A stretch of DNA of 64,000 bases, taken from Viridothelium virens. Its lineage: Eukaryota > Ascomycota > Dothideomycetes > Trypetheliales > Trypetheliaceae. The notes beneath the pieces are model-generated. The model searched no databases. It worked only from the letters and a program-made list of their open reading frames with translations, and was not told the origin of the DNA. Made by a program: the position numbers and the translations under genes. Position 1 is the stretch's first letter, and each line of letters starts with the position of its first letter. The stretch lies in NCBI GenBank assembly GCA_010094025.1, contig ML991774.1:2821-66820 (forward strand), in the 5' to 3' direction. Shown piece by piece: positions 43,021 to 54,634 of the stretch.

Positions 43021-44522
43021 GTTAATTGCAACCTATCGCAAGCCGGATTTCCTTTTTGTTAATTGCGAATATCCCATCTGGCGTCAATATTTCCTATTCT
43101 CACCATGTTTTCGTATCTGTCTGAGTCACGACCAAGAGGCTTTCCTATCTATTGTGTTCGGCGTCGAAATTACTACCTCGGTTGGCGTAGTTTGGATGGA
43201 TCCGTCGGGGATTCAGAGTTCTTTGTATTTGTCACTTGTCTGTTATGACCAACTCGCGCTCCTTAATGCAGCAGAGCCTAGAAGCACTGTTCATAATGCG
43301 TATTGTCTAGTCACTCCTTTTTGATTTTTTATATACTCATGTGTCGGGCCTACGAGGTAGTCAGGATCGGCCTGTTGACCGAGCTTTCCTCGGATGGGGA
43401 GGGAGTCACATGTACTCGATGGAAGAACCGACCGCTCCGGACGGATATCTCAGCGTACGCTCGCGTGTAGCTCTCGGTGAAGATCGCTCGCTTGGCGAAT
43501 GCGCTCCTGTACTTAAAACTTAGAGAGAATGGCAAGAGAAAAAGTTGCAACTTACAACAATATCCTCAACCAAGACGAAATGAGTAAACCAAGGTTCATA
43601 AAGCATCTCCGACAAATCTATCATCCACTCTCAGATTATCGTAAGCTAGCTTTACCGGCCAAAATATTCAGTGATGAGCCTCCAATGTCGGCGAGTCTCA
43701 AGACCATACGGTACAAATCCGTACTCCGACGCTTATACATTGAATCTGTGGCATACTCAAGAACTAAAATCGATAACATCGGTTCTTCTGCAGCAAGCAC
43801 CGTCATGGGGACTGCTTCGTCAATTGCTAAGCATGATTAAGCGATACACCTTGCTTTACCTACCAGACCATGGCTTTCCGCATCTTGGTTGCAGACGGTT
43901 CTGCAAACAATTACGCCAAGAACGCACAAGGGCTTCACTATCCAAGCAAAGCGACATGAGCGACGCGTCCTCACCGCAGATACAAGTCACAGGATCTATC
44001 GCTCCTAGAAACCTTACGGCGGCTGGGGGTTTCCTCAACTGGTAATTAATACAATGTTACCTCAGTTTAATTGTTATGACCATGTTAGTCCATGTTAAGG
44101 CGGTATTAAAATGGACCAACAAGGTCATAACAGTAAAGTCAAAATGACATTGTATTAATAACCGGTTGAGGAACCCCCCAGCCGCCGTAAGGAAGGAATT
44201 CTTTCCCATCACGAGGGCGGAACGAACTTGAGGATGCTCCATGATGAGTCTTATGTTTCGTGTATTCATAATCTACGTCCTATGGATGCTAGCAATGTTG
44301 AAAGGTTGTTGAAACCGATTTTTTCTGTGGTGAACTATTTCGAAGTAAGTCAAAAAGACAGAATCAAAAGCTGAGAGGCTTGCCCCAACTCCTTGGTCCC
44401 GGGTATGAAGCCGACATCCCAGGCTTATAAGGCCTGCATCTTCTGTGCACGCCAATCAGGGGATAGCGAAGGTTGGAGGCATCTAGTTGCTTCGAACAGG
44501 AATAATTTATGCTTCAAGAGCA
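43021..44522. other. Intergenic region between the MFS and MYND genes
   Basis: It contains the MITE at 44017-44187. A 103-codon frame at 43529-43840 and other short frames are unrecognised and not called. Confidence 0.45.
44017..44187. mobile_element. MITE with about 70-bp terminal inverted repeats
   Basis: The left end CGGCGGCTGGGGGTTTCCTC pairs with the right end GAGGAACCCCCCAGCCGCCG. Complementarity continues inward through tacaatg to ggtcataac, about 70 bp per arm with a short loop. TA (or the larger palindromic context CCTTA...TAAGG) flanks both sides at 44015-44016 and 44188-44189, as for Tc1/mariner derivatives. Total is 171 bp with no coding capacity. The arms are similar but not identical, suggesting modest age. 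It lies 336 bp from the stop codon of the MYND gene. Confidence 0.85.
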
Positions 44523-45752
44523 TTACACATCATAAGGGGCAGGATCCTCTGGAAACTCCCCTTTTTCATGCTTCTCGTCCAGCAATTTATACCATTTGAT
44601 GATGAAAGTAGGTCGGCATATCATAGCCAGAACAACATCCTTGCTCATTGGCTCTTCTGGAGCGTACTCTCCTATGGAATGAGCGAGAAGCGGACGTATT
44701 TCCTCGTAACAATACTTGCACAGCGCTTCTACGTGCAATGGTGACAGTGGCTTTTTATCCTGACGCACGACGATGGCACTTCCCACATTATTCTGCCACT
44801 TCTGAGAAGCCCAACCCCAACCCAATATTCCAGAGCGAGGATCGTATATAGCTTTCGGATCACAACAAAGATGTAGGAACCCAGCGTCCTGATTGTTGAA
44901 AGGGCTTTGGCGTTCAAAGACTTTGTCGTCCTGGTCTTTCGCCCATATTGGATTCGGAGGGCAGCGGCGTGTGAAGATAGGAAGACCAATGCGTTCCGCA
45001 ATGTCAGAGCTGTCTTGCTCAGAGAAGATGGGATCTACGGAGGATACTTCAATCGGCTCGAAATACGGCTTGTTAAATATTTTCTGGTCACCAACACAAT
45101 TGATCTTAACACCCTCCATCTTTATCCCGATCGACTGTTGAATAGCTGGAGTATGGTTGGTATTGTACGATAGAAAATAGTCGGTGATGTGTCGGAAGTC
45201 GTTCATGTTAAGGTCTTTGCAATTGGTTTGATCGATACCTAATCCCACCTTCCCATAGGCAATGATCGGACCTCGCCAGTCATGATACTGTCCGGGCTTA
45301 GTAGCGGTGATGCCTGCAATGCTCTTGTTTAGTTTTGATCCATCGATGAGGAAGGTGTCGCGATAACAGACGCAGATTGTATCTGATAGGCCTCTTTTCA
45401 ATACCGGATTGTACTGTATGTATGGGTAGCCCACAGGAGCATCAGATCCAAGGATTGAATCGACTTGAGCAAGCTGATACCTGCCATAGTCGTCGTCGTC
45501 TTGCCACTTGCAGTGAAGCCAGATGACTTTGGGCTTTTTATCATCGACCGGAAAGAAGATTGCTCGGACGTGTTCATTGGTGGGACGGCTCGAAGTACCG
45601 AAGGTAGAGAAAGTTGAACAGAGGAGCTTATGTGTGGGCCAATCGGCATGTTGGCATGTTGTCGAGCAGTAGCGGGCGCTTTTGCATCGGTTGCAAAGAC
45701 GGGTAGTAGATTTGTTGCAAATGATGCATGATTCTGATGCATCAGCACTCAT
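44523..45752 (-). CDS. MYND-type zinc-finger protein
   Basis: An uninterrupted frame of 409 residues from ATG 45752, chosen because the MYND finger starts right after it; an in-frame codon 60 bases upstream would only add a poor leader. Residues about 9-45 carry the finger: CIICNKSTTRLCNRCKSARY then CSTTCQHADWPTHKLLC, fitting C-X2-C-X7-C-X2-C-X4-C-X3-C-X7-H-X3-C. The remaining 360 residues form an unnamed domain (VIWLHCKWQDDDDYGRYQL; FLHLCCDPKAIYDPRSGILG) seen in expanded fungal MYND families. MYND fingers bind proline-rich peptides; the partner here is unknown. Confidence 0.82.
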   Translation of the reverse strand: MSADASESCIICNKSTTRLCNRCKSARYCSTTCQHADWPTHKLLCSTFSTFGTSSRPTNEHVRAIFFPVDDKKPKVIWLHCKWQDDDDYGRYQLAQVDSILGSDAPVGYPYIQYNPVLKRGLSDTICVCYRDTFLIDGSKLNKSIAGITATKPGQYHDWRGPIIAYGKVGLGIDQTNCKDLNMNDFRHITDYFLSYNTNHTPAIQQSIGIKMEGVKINCVGDQKIFNKPYFEPIEVSSVDPIFSEQDSSDIAERIGLPIFTRRCPPNPIWAKDQDDKVFERQSPFNNQDAGFLHLCCDPKAIYDPRSGILGWGWASQKWQNNVGSAIVVRQDKKPLSPLHVEALCKYCYEEIRPLLAHSIGEYAPEEPMSKDVVLAMICRPTFIIKWYKLLDEKHEKGEFPEDPAPYDV

Positions 45753-48703
45753 CGTGATGTATCCTGCGAAATGAGAATGATGAGTTGATGAGAGGCGTAC
45801 TATATGTAACATGGCTGGTTAAGTCAAAGCTAGACGTGCAAACGCTGCAAAACACTTTGTGTAACCCGATAGTACCAACCTCACCACACTTATCTTTACC
45901 TAGACTCGCAGTAGTGTATTCATACATCTGATAAAACTAGAGATTAGCATCTCAAACAATACCTCTTTAAACAGGCTAGAATACTGAGCAAAGAAGTAGG
46001 ATTGAATCTATAGGGGCGCATCAGACGTCTGAGCATTTTTCTTCACCCTTAGTGCCGAAAGATGCATGATAATGGTTGACTTTAGTAGTGAAGACGAGAG
46101 AGTTAAATAAAAATACATGTAGACACACAGTGATGGAAAGGTCGACCTTCATCACTGCATTGAACAACAAGTTGCTCGCGCACCGTCATTTCAGGTATGG
46201 AATCTCGACACGCAAGCACCTACGCCGTCTGAATCAAGATCAAAGTGTGTACAAGAAGTCATCCCAAAACTAATGCAATGAACGAAAATCCTAAAGAGAA
46301 TGCATATGCTCCATACTGTTTAGTGAAAAGGTTCATGCACAATCCCCACTCTCCAATATACTCTCAGTCACCATGGCTATCTGAAAGTAGTGAAATATGA
46401 AATAGAGTTGTAGGCTCTTACGTACTTTAGGCCCTAGCAGCCCAATGCTTTACCTCATGAGGGGAGAGCGGTGATCTAGTCCCGAATCTAGATGCAGACT
46501 CGGGGTCGGGCCGCATGCCTAAAATGACTCGCCAAGGTTTCAACGTGCATTCGTGTTATGATGGGCCGTAGTCGACCTTTGCACTCCTCGATCTCCTCCC
46601 TCCCTTGTCCCTGATGAGACGATAATGTTCGCATGTTCGACGCGTAAGACCAATCCCTTCGAATATGGACAAGCTGCACGAAAGTAAGGGAGTTGGGCAT
46701 CGAAACGTGGTACAGTAGGAGACGCCTTGAAAGTAGGATGTTGCGTTGCTCTGGAAGCTAACTCAAGTATGTCCGGTGATAGTTGTCAAGCAATGGTAGG
46801 GGGCCGGAATGCCCTCCGCTTGCTCAATGCGCAAAATCAAGGAAGATGGAAGGCCGATCGACCTCCTGTTGTAACTTGGGAGGAGGAAAGGTGCGGCGCA
46901 GAAAAGAAATCGAAGACAATGAAGCTTCATTGTGCAAGCTCGCTGGTTCTGAACAGCACGATAATGCAGAAGGCCAAGAAACCCAGCGCCAACTAGAATT
47001 CAGAGAATCGGTCGTTTCCAGGGTGATCCGAGGACCTCAAATTGAGTGATTTGAGAGAAAATGCCCCCGACGATCATATCTTAAAGTCAAATGTTGCCGT
47101 AATAACGTATAAGCTCTTGAGAATCAACAACGTCGGGTTCCAGCTCCGATTTGGGTATTAAACAATGTTTCCGAACAAATGCACTGAGCCGCAAGATCAC
47201 TGGAGGTGGGAGTTTAGTCACAAAGCATCCATTGCAGGTTGCGGAGTGAGTTCGCATACAACATATGGCTTCAAACTCTAGCAGCTCCAATCTTGTCTTT
47301 TCCGCTGCGGTGTTTTGATGACTTCTCTGAACAGTTCCAGCATAGCTGGTAGGTAACCTTGGTGTAGAGCTGAGGACACCGCATCATGCCAAGTGACCTC
47401 CCTTTCTCGCACCAGTTTCGTGAAATCGTCCAGCAGTCTCCGCAATCATTACTGCAGATGACAAGCGTTCTGCCGCACATCTTCAAAGATACGATATCGG
47501 GGCGTTCCGAGGGGGTTTAAATTTTCAGAGGCTTGGGATCAACACAAAGCTGAAACGAAGAGCCTCAAACTTATAGGTTCTCAAACAATAACAAGATTTT
47601 CAGGAACTTTTTAAAAGTAGCGGTGGGGGGTCTTCTCAGCACGCGATTCGGAAGCGATCACGAAAAATGACATAACGTAAAACGACGAGACGCGTCCCAA
47701 CTTCCCGGAACCGGATGCGAGCTGAAAAAAGACGAGAAACGAGAAAGACGAACAAACAGATACACACCCTTGGACACAACGATGGGAGCCATGGGTGCGC
47801 GAGCCGATGCAAATAAGCGGCGGGCACAAGCTGCAAAGGAACCTTCCGAATCACCAACTCACCTTGAAGCGGCATGCCGCGAGAACGGAGCTACGCATAG
47901 CACGTCGCTCCACGGCCGAATCCTGATACAGTTGTGAGCTTGTTAGCACAATACTGGCGTGGGGACCTAGGGGGAAAGTGGGTAAGGGGGGGAGGGTGTG
48001 CTAGCTACGAGGCTGGACCCAAAAAAGAAAAAATGTACTCCGTAATGACGATAAGGACGGTAGGCGGGCCGGCGGGTCATCCTTTAGGCTGTCCCTCCCT
48101 CGTTCCGTACACTGCCTGGCTGCCACCACGAGTGACACGTCTGTCAACGCAAGGCTGCAGTAGCTGTCAGCCGGGGAGCGAGCTTCCGCGGCCAATGAAC
48201 CGACTAGTTGGCCCCTGATGAGTTCAGTCTGGCGGTCAGAGAATGGGGTCTGAACGTTATTCTAGCAAATGACAAAGATGAGGAAGAAAGGGTCTTCGGG
48301 TCGAGAGAAGGCGTCAGAAGTTGTGACGGAAGATTCTGCCCAAAGTGGGGTGGTGGGATTGCGGGGGTTTCGCTCAAGGTTCGTGGGGATGTGGGGAGAT
48401 GTAAGGCCTGCGCTTGTACCGCTGTACCCTATTTTGACTACAATTCTTTATTTTTCTTCTGCTGTCTTATGCCGTTACAGAAATCTAGCCAGATTCAGCG
48501 AAAAGAAGAGTCCATTCAAGGTGCAGTGGAAGACATTGGTGGTTTTTTTTTTTCTTGTGACAAGGCTAGGACATACTCTACCTTCCGCTACATCAAAATC
48601 CGTCCCACTGTGATTTACCTCTTTGCTCCTTCTAGTCAGCATGTCGTGTATATGAGATAGATATACTCATCATCCTGTCTATCACTCACCATCTTTCACC
48701 GGT
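45753..48703. other. 2.9-kb intergenic region upstream of acetoacetyl-CoA synthetase
   Basis: No gene is supported. Minus-strand scraps around 47270-47480 (for example EREVTWHDAVSSALHQGYLP) are coding-like but break quickly. 48540-48556 has a run of T, and the last 300 bases are T/C-rich, typical of the 5' UTR of the next gene. Confidence 0.4.
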
Positions 48704-50821
48704 ATGTCAATGCCAAAACCTCCTGTTCTTTGGCGGCCCCCGACGCCCGGCTCGACCTCCATGGATGCTTACAGACGTCATGTAAATGCAAAATTTAATG
48801 TCTCACTCGACAACTCGAGAGAGTTGCATCGATGGAGCGTCGATCATCCACAGGAATTCTGGCTAGATGTGTATGGCTATCTCAATCTTACACCACCTTT
48901 ACCATTCGGGCTGACCAAGGCGTACAATGCGTCACTTCCTATGAGCTCCGTCCCACCATTTTATGAGGGATTAGAGCTCAACTACGCCGAGAACGCTCTG
49001 GAAGGCCAAGACCCAAATGGACTCGCACTCATTGGCTTGAGAGAAGGAGAAGGTCTGGAGGGTGAACGCCTAACATGGGCCGAACTCAAAGACAAAGTGC
49101 GAAGAGTCAGCAGTGCATTGCGAAGGACTGGAGTGCAAAGAGGAGACGTGGTTGCCGCTTTAGTGTCTAACTCTGTCGCTGCTATAATTCTATTTCTCGC
49201 CAGCGCCACCATCAGTGCGGTCTATACGAGCATTGCACCGGATCTCGGCACGGCAGGATGTGTCAACCGCCTTCAGCAAGTGACGCCGCGCATTCTCTTC
49301 GTTGATTCCCATGCCACATACAAAGGCCGCCGATCCTCTATGATCCCAAAAACCGAGTCTATTCTATCCCAACTCTCAATAAGGCCCACCGTGTACATTG
49401 TTCCGATCACCTCTGCCAAGGACTACCATCCAAGCCGCTTCCTCACTCTCGACTCCTTCCTCACGCATGCCTCGGCATTGGACACTCTTTCATACACCCG
49501 TCTCCCTTTCGCCTCCCCCTTGACCATTGTCTATAGCTCCGGCACCACCGGTCCTCCAAAATGCATTGTCCACCACCACGGCCTGATCCTGCAACTAAAG
49601 AAGATTTCTCTCCTGCATAACTCGCTTGGCCCCGCCGACACCGTCCTCCAATACAGCTCCACCTCCTGGATCATGTTCTACATCATGAACGGACATCTCA
49701 CCACCGGCGCCACCACCATCGCCTACGACGGCTCGCCCCTGTACCCTTCCCCACGCCAGCTCCTCCGCATCTGCGCCCACCACCGCGTCACATTCTTCGG
49801 CACCTCCCCACGCTACCTCGCCGAGCTAGAGAAAGCGCAGTGCGTGCCCCGGGCTGAATTCGACCTCCGCCATCTGCGCATGGTGAACACGACCGGCGCG
49901 CCGCTGTCAGCAGACCAGTACCGCTGGTTCTATGCGACTTTCCCGCCGAGCACGCATCTCTGCAATGTGGCGGGTGGCACTGATATCGCGACGTCGCTGT
50001 GTGCGGCCGACCCCGCAGGCCCGCTGTATCTCGGGGAGATGCAGATGCATGGCCTCGGGATGGATGTGGATGTGGCAGACCCAGACACGGGCCAATCGAT
50101 CAGGGGACAGGTGGATCGGGACGAGAGTGGGAGGTGGATGGTGAGACCGGGAGAGCTGGTCGTGCGGAAGCCGTTTCCGAGTATGCCAGCATTTTTCTGG
50201 GGAGACGCGGATGGGAGCGTTTACCGAGCCGCGTATTTCGAGCGGTGGAGGGATGTTGATTGTTTCGCGATGCATGATTGGATTTCTGTGAACCCAGAGA
50301 CAGGAGGGATAATGATGCATGGACGAAGGTGCGTCGCCTGCTATCCCATATGCCAATTTGTCACCTTCCCCACTGATGAGCAGTTTTTTCTTAGTGATGG
50401 TGTTCTCAATCCTTCTGGGATCAGATTCGGCAGTGGCGAGATATATTCGATTTGTGAAGGTCCGGCTTTCAATTCCGAGATCGCGGAGACGCTGTGTGTC
50501 GGCCGACGCCGCCCTCACGATAGAGATGAGACGGTCTTCCTTTTCGTAAAGATGAATCCAGGACATGAATTTTCTGATAGTTTGCTGAACCGTCTCCGGG
50601 AAACTATCAGGGCCGAATTGTCGGCACGCCACGTGCCGCAATTCATCCTCGAGGTTGAGGAAATACCTGTAACAATAAATGGAAAGAAAGTCGAGACGGC
50701 CGTAAAACAGCTCATTAGCGGAAAAGATATCAAAGTAAGCTCGACCGTCGTAAATCCGGACTGCCTGCTGGATTACAAAAAGTACCGTGGTCATGAAGAT
50801 CGCCGCGCCGCAAAGCTGTAG
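48704..50821 (+). CDS. Acetoacetyl-CoA synthetase (acyl-adenylate family)
   Basis: Exons 48704-50328 and 50395-50821 with a 66-nt intron give 683 residues. The unspliced frame is open too, since the intron is a multiple of three, but splicing restores GRSDGVLNPSGIRFGSGEIY. ANL-superfamily motifs are seen: YSSGTTGPPK at 277-286 (ATP-binding loop), GGTDI at 424-428, the SDGVLNPSGIRFGSGE hinge region and INGKKVE with Lys639 or 640 near the C-terminus. The N-terminus (RRHVNAKFNVSLDNSRELHR, SVDHPQEFWLDVY) and the WIMFYIMNGHLTTGAT block are typical of acetoacetyl-CoA synthetase rather than acetyl-CoA synthetase. It activates acetoacetate in the cytosol for sterol and lipid synthesis or leucine breakdown. 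It is tail-to-tail with FEX at 99 bp. Confidence 0.92.
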   Translation: MSMPKPPVLWRPPTPGSTSMDAYRRHVNAKFNVSLDNSRELHRWSVDHPQEFWLDVYGYLNLTPPLPFGLTKAYNASLPMSSVPPFYEGLELNYAENALEGQDPNGLALIGLREGEGLEGERLTWAELKDKVRRVSSALRRTGVQRGDVVAALVSNSVAAIILFLASATISAVYTSIAPDLGTAGCVNRLQQVTPRILFVDSHATYKGRRSSMIPKTESILSQLSIRPTVYIVPITSAKDYHPSRFLTLDSFLTHASALDTLSYTRLPFASPLTIVYSSGTTGPPKCIVHHHGLILQLKKISLLHNSLGPADTVLQYSSTSWIMFYIMNGHLTTGATTIAYDGSPLYPSPRQLLRICAHHRVTFFGTSPRYLAELEKAQCVPRAEFDLRHLRMVNTTGAPLSADQYRWFYATFPPSTHLCNVAGGTDIATSLCAADPAGPLYLGEMQMHGLGMDVDVADPDTGQSIRGQVDRDESGRWMVRPGELVVRKPFPSMPAFFWGDADGSVYRAAYFERWRDVDCFAMHDWISVNPETGGIMMHGRRCVACYPICQFVTFPTDEQFFLSDGVLNPSGIRFGSGEIYSICEGPAFNSEIAETLCVGRRRPHDRDETVFLFVKMNPGHEFSDSLLNRLRETIRAELSARHVPQFILEVEEIPVTINGKKVETAVKQLISGKDIKVSSTVVNPDCLLDYKKYRGHEDRRAAKL

Positions 50822-50920
50822 GATATAGATGCTCCAGATGCCCATGACTCCATAGAATGCAATGCAGATATTCGAAAAAAAGATGCGTAATGTTCGCGTA
50901 TGCTTTTTGGGTCCACCTCT

Positions 50921-52588
50921 TCAACTGGTCAAAATGGCGCAAATCGGGCTTTGCCATCCGACTGACCATCGGACACCTCCCAGAATGGCGACTACTAGGC
51001 TGAATCCCAGACCAATAGTCGCCATTCCATAGATGTACGCGTGAGCTCTCCTTAATCCATTCAGTTCTCCCACCCACGTGCTCACCGTTGTCAAGCACCC
51101 ACAAAACCCATCCATGATTCCCTGTAGGATTTGACAGCTCAACACACCGCCTCCAACGCCACGTGGACCGAAGTTCAAAGACACATGTTGTAGATCATAA
51201 GCCATCCCCAGCACCGCAGTTCCTAACATGTTTACCGCGAATGTTCCGAGCGGAAACGATGCGACGAGCCCATTGAGTCTGAGGGAGGCATAGAACCGCA
51301 AAAGACAACCAACGGGCGCAAAGACTAGGGCAAAAAGGACCTGGCCGCGCCAGTTCTGGTTTGGTGGCCAAATTGCCATAAAAATTGCGCCGAGCCAGCT
51401 GCCCCAACCTAAGACGACGACAATTGGCTCGAGGATCCGACGGGTGGGTTTGAACGGGATAGTGGGTAGGTATGGTTGAACGAAAATGGCCATGTGGGCA
51501 CCGAGCTTTAGACCGCCAATACTCAAGGCAACGGTGGTAATAATGACGGCGAGGGCGGCCTCAAAGCTAAAGCCGCCATTGCGATGGATGGTTGAGCTTA
51601 CCTTCGGGACGTCACCAGGAGCCGTAGGATGATAAAGCGGGGCCGCGAGGTTGTTTGAAAGCGCGAGAAAGGCATCGCGCATGAAGGATGAAAAGGAAGT
51701 AAAAGATCCGCAGAAGCCAGTCGAGAGACCAATATAGAGCGGCAATTGTTTCTTGACCGCCGCATGAGCTTTTTTTGCTTCCTCGGGATCATAGTCTTCC
51801 TTCTTGGGATTCACGACGTTCATGTAGCCCTTGCGTGACAAGCCCCATTCTTCAGCAAAGAGCATGCGGTCTTCTGCAAGGAAGCCCAGGAACACACTGC
51901 CGCCAAAATTCGCCCAGAGAACACTTGTCGTGACAACTGCCCCCGTATAGAAGCCCAGCCATTCCACCCCAAGCCTTGAGAGAGTCCCGAATATGGAGAA
52001 GAAGAGCAGGTATGATATTGTGTACATCTCGGTCGCAGCCCTGTTGATTTTAGCTGGCTCGGAAGAAAGCTTCTCCCATGGTCGCGAAGGTATGCGCTCT
52101 TCTAATGTATGCGGGGGAAGATCCGGATTAAACAGGGTTGCGCTTCCACGCATGGGTCGCGCTACTGATGCCTGCTGCGTGACGATGTTTTGAAGTTCTG
52201 ACAGGTCAACTCCTGCATTTGCGAAATTGCTTGCAGACCTTCCGCTTCGTCGGGACTCTCGCTTCGATGAGCGTCGCCGGTCCTCTAGATGGTCACTGAA
52301 TCTTTCTGTTCTTGGATCGACTGGGGAAGGGCCATTTAGTTCAGTGAGATTTTGGAAATTTTCAGGTACCGCATCCTCGTCATTCGAGTTCTCGTCCCCA
52401 TATTGTGCGTATATCCAGTTGCCACTGGCCGTACGAGGAGCTCTCGTCTCTGAAACCGCACTCCCTCTTGACCCGCGCTGCTGGTCATAGTGACTGCTTC
52501 TTCGAGTGAGAGTTGGAGGGGTACCTGATCTCGAATGGTCCGATCTCGAAACTGAGCTCGCTCGCAGCCAGCTTTTGTTCGGGTCCAT
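50921..52588 (-). CDS. fex1: Fluoride export protein (FEX, double CrcB-domain)
   Basis: A single exon of 555 residues. After about 185 polar, Ser/Arg-rich residues come two CrcB repeats fused in one chain, as in fungal FEX. Repeat 1 has GTLSRLGVEWLGFYTGAVV, LWANFGGSVFLGFLAEDRM and GLSTGFCGSFTSFSSFMRD. Repeat 2 has GCLLRFYASLRLNG, SFPLGTFAVNMLGTAVLGMA and GIMDGFCGCLTTVSTWVGEL. The conserved Asn in each second helix and the GFCG(S/C)(F/L)T(S/T) channel motif are kept. It exports toxic fluoride at the plasma membrane. The linker between repeats is long. It is divergent from FUR1 (620-bp gap). Confidence 0.94.
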   Translation of the reverse strand: MDPNKSWLRASSVSRSDHSRSGTPPTLTRRSSHYDQQRGSRGSAVSETRAPRTASGNWIYAQYGDENSNDEDAVPENFQNLTELNGPSPVDPRTERFSDHLEDRRRSSKRESRRSGRSASNFANAGVDLSELQNIVTQQASVARPMRGSATLFNPDLPPHTLEERIPSRPWEKLSSEPAKINRAATEMYTISYLLFFSIFGTLSRLGVEWLGFYTGAVVTTSVLWANFGGSVFLGFLAEDRMLFAEEWGLSRKGYMNVVNPKKEDYDPEEAKKAHAAVKKQLPLYIGLSTGFCGSFTSFSSFMRDAFLALSNNLAAPLYHPTAPGDVPKVSSTIHRNGGFSFEAALAVIITTVALSIGGLKLGAHMAIFVQPYLPTIPFKPTRRILEPIVVVLGWGSWLGAIFMAIWPPNQNWRGQVLFALVFAPVGCLLRFYASLRLNGLVASFPLGTFAVNMLGTAVLGMAYDLQHVSLNFGPRGVGGGVLSCQILQGIMDGFCGCLTTVSTWVGELNGLRRAHAYIYGMATIGLGFSLVVAILGGVRWSVGWQSPICAILTS

Positions 52589-53208
52589 CCCCCAAGGGAC
52601 GAGGCCGTGACTTCAAGAAGCCCTAGGATAATGAACAGAGAAGCGTGACGAAGTCAGAGTTGTGGATTCTTGGCTGATTTTGTGAAGCCACATGTGGGTC
52701 AAGGTACCGAAAAGCCCGAGACAGCAGCGCTAGACAAGGATCAGTGTAGTTTCATTCCGTAGCAGGGACTTGATACAATCCCCTGCTTTCTCACGTGTCT
52801 GTCTCGCCCCATTAAGCCTGACAGGGACATGACTCAGAAATAATTAATAGCGCAGGTCGATCATCTCAAATTCTTCGGTACGGTGGTACAGATGACAAGA
52901 ACCATTCACCCATTGTCAGGTCCGATTTTGTCCTTCCGCGACTGGCCGGGAACGCCAATCAACTCCCGTGCCTGAGGCAAGGCTTGGCGATCAGAACCAG
53001 CAGGCTGGGTCTGGCGTCGCCACTTGCATTGACTCAGCCTCTTGCTGTGTTTGTCAAAATGCGGCTATTGGCGGTGTACAGGAGATCAGTAGACCTGCAC
53101 AACAGGGCAACCATTCATAGGAATGATTCTGCACCGACTCTCCGACCCTGGCAGCGTGCTCCTTTCAGCACCACGTTGTGCGTGCAGCTCACGGTGATCT
53201 GATCCATC
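52589..53208. promoter_or_regulatory. Divergent promoter region of FEX and FUR1
   Basis: 620 bp separate the two start codons. No other gene is seen. I could not identify a TATA box or regulator site with confidence. Confidence 0.4.
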
Positions 53209-54262
53209 ATGGCGGCAGATCTTCCATCTAATGTTCACGTTTCTAAACATCCTTGCCTTCGCGCAAAGCTCTCTCAATTGCGCTCCGAAAACACCAATGC
53301 AAGAGAGACCAAACTGTTGATACATGAGATAGCGACGATCGTCGCTTGCGAGGCTCTCTCCGAAAGCTTCGACGCCGTCCCACATGGCGTCGTGAGTAGT
53401 CCTCCCACCTTCTTCTATAGGCATTCTGATTGGAATTCCAAGGCGAAGCAGACCTCACCAGCTGACAATTGGCTTCGAATTCTTGCTAGGGCCGATCGCC
53501 TCTCGGTTACGATTACAACGCTGAAACCATCACACCCTCTCATATCTGTCTCATCCCCATCTTGCGCTCAGGTCTCGGCATGATTGACGGTACGTCGGAA
53601 GCGCCACCTCCACAAACCCCCCGCAATTCCTCCATACCGTCCACAGCTCTCCTCCAAACCACATATGCTTGTACCACTCGTTCTCTCAGCCCCCAGCCTG
53701 GCGTCCCACCTCCCCGACGTGCACCTTTCAACTCTTAGCATTTCACACCAGAATTCTTAGCGCCCACATCCCAAATTCGAAGTTCCCCTAGACCCCGAAA
53801 ACTGACCCAATTGAACGATCTACAGCCCTACAGTCCATCCTTCCTCTCCCAGTTCCCATCCACCACCTGGGCCTGTACCGCGAAAGTTCCGCCCTTGGCG
53901 TCGTAGAATACTACAACAAGCTCCCCGACCAAAAAACCCGCTCCTCAGACCCTCCCACGACCCCCGCCTCAGCCCCCACCGCCCCCGGCCCCTCCCACCT
54001 TGCCATCATCGTCGATCCGGTCATCGCTACCGGCGCCACCGCCTGCGCTGCCATCGACACTCTGCGGGACTGGGGCGTGCACCGGATCGTCATGATCTCG
54101 GTAATCGGAAGTACGGAGGGGTTGAAGAAGGCAGGGGAGAAGTGGGCAGAGGGCGTGCAGGTGTGGGTTGGTGGTATGGATGAGGCGTTGGACGCAAAGG
54201 GGATGATCAAGCCGGGGCTGGGGGATGTGGGGGACAGGTTGTTTTTAACGGCGGGGAGATAG
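53209..54262 (+). CDS. fur1: Uracil phosphoribosyltransferase
   Basis: Exons 53209-53391, 53490-53589 and 53826-54262 give 239 residues in phase. Family blocks are HPCLRAKLSQLRSENTNARE at the N-terminus, ICLIPILRSGLGMIDALQSI, the PRPP loop IIVDPVIATGATACAAIDTL, and the C-terminal MIKPGLGDVGDRLF that closes on uracil. It converts uracil plus PRPP to UMP in pyrimidine salvage. A Pro/Ser-rich loop (DPPTTPASAPTAPGPS) replaces a shorter linker before the PRPP site. Intron 2 is long (236 nt). Loss of this enzyme gives 5-fluorouracil resistance in fungi (established knowledge). Confidence 0.94.
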
Positions 54263-54634
54263 AGGGCAGGCGGCATAGGAGATGGTGGGGGGTTGGTTGA
54301 TAGATGCATGTGCGGGTCTGGTGATGTCGGTAGTCGGCTTTTCAAAATGCAAGGGGAAGTGGGTAGTGAGGCGACGTGGGGGTTTCCGGGACGGTGTGAC
54401 GTTCGTATGCATACGGGATGATAAAGACTTCGTATCACGGCCCTATCACTTAGAGGTTTGGGTAACAAATCAAATTCTTTTCAAAAACGTGTAAATCTCC
54501 TGACTAGGCGATGTCTCTATTTAGCAGGTATCAAATCAAGCGCTCGTACGCTTTCAGAACAAAAGAAACCCATCCAAGGAAAAGCATATGACAAATTGCA
54601 GAACCAAAAATCGTATTGTGTGCAACTCTATCTC
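54263..54634. other. Convergent 3' gap between FUR1 and the wall protein gene
   Basis: 372 bp, tail to tail. Only 3' flanking sequence is expected; nothing else is seen. Confidence 0.5.

Noticed and set aside
50329-50394. In-frame extra 22 residues in acetoacetyl-CoA synthetase
   Set aside because: The segment has canonical GT..AG ends and interrupts the conserved GRSDGVLNPSGIRFG block, so it is an intron.
49907-50845. 312-codon minus-strand frame overlapping acetoacetyl-CoA synthetase
   Set aside because: Antisense to a well-supported enzyme; its coding-like look comes from codon bias on the other strand.
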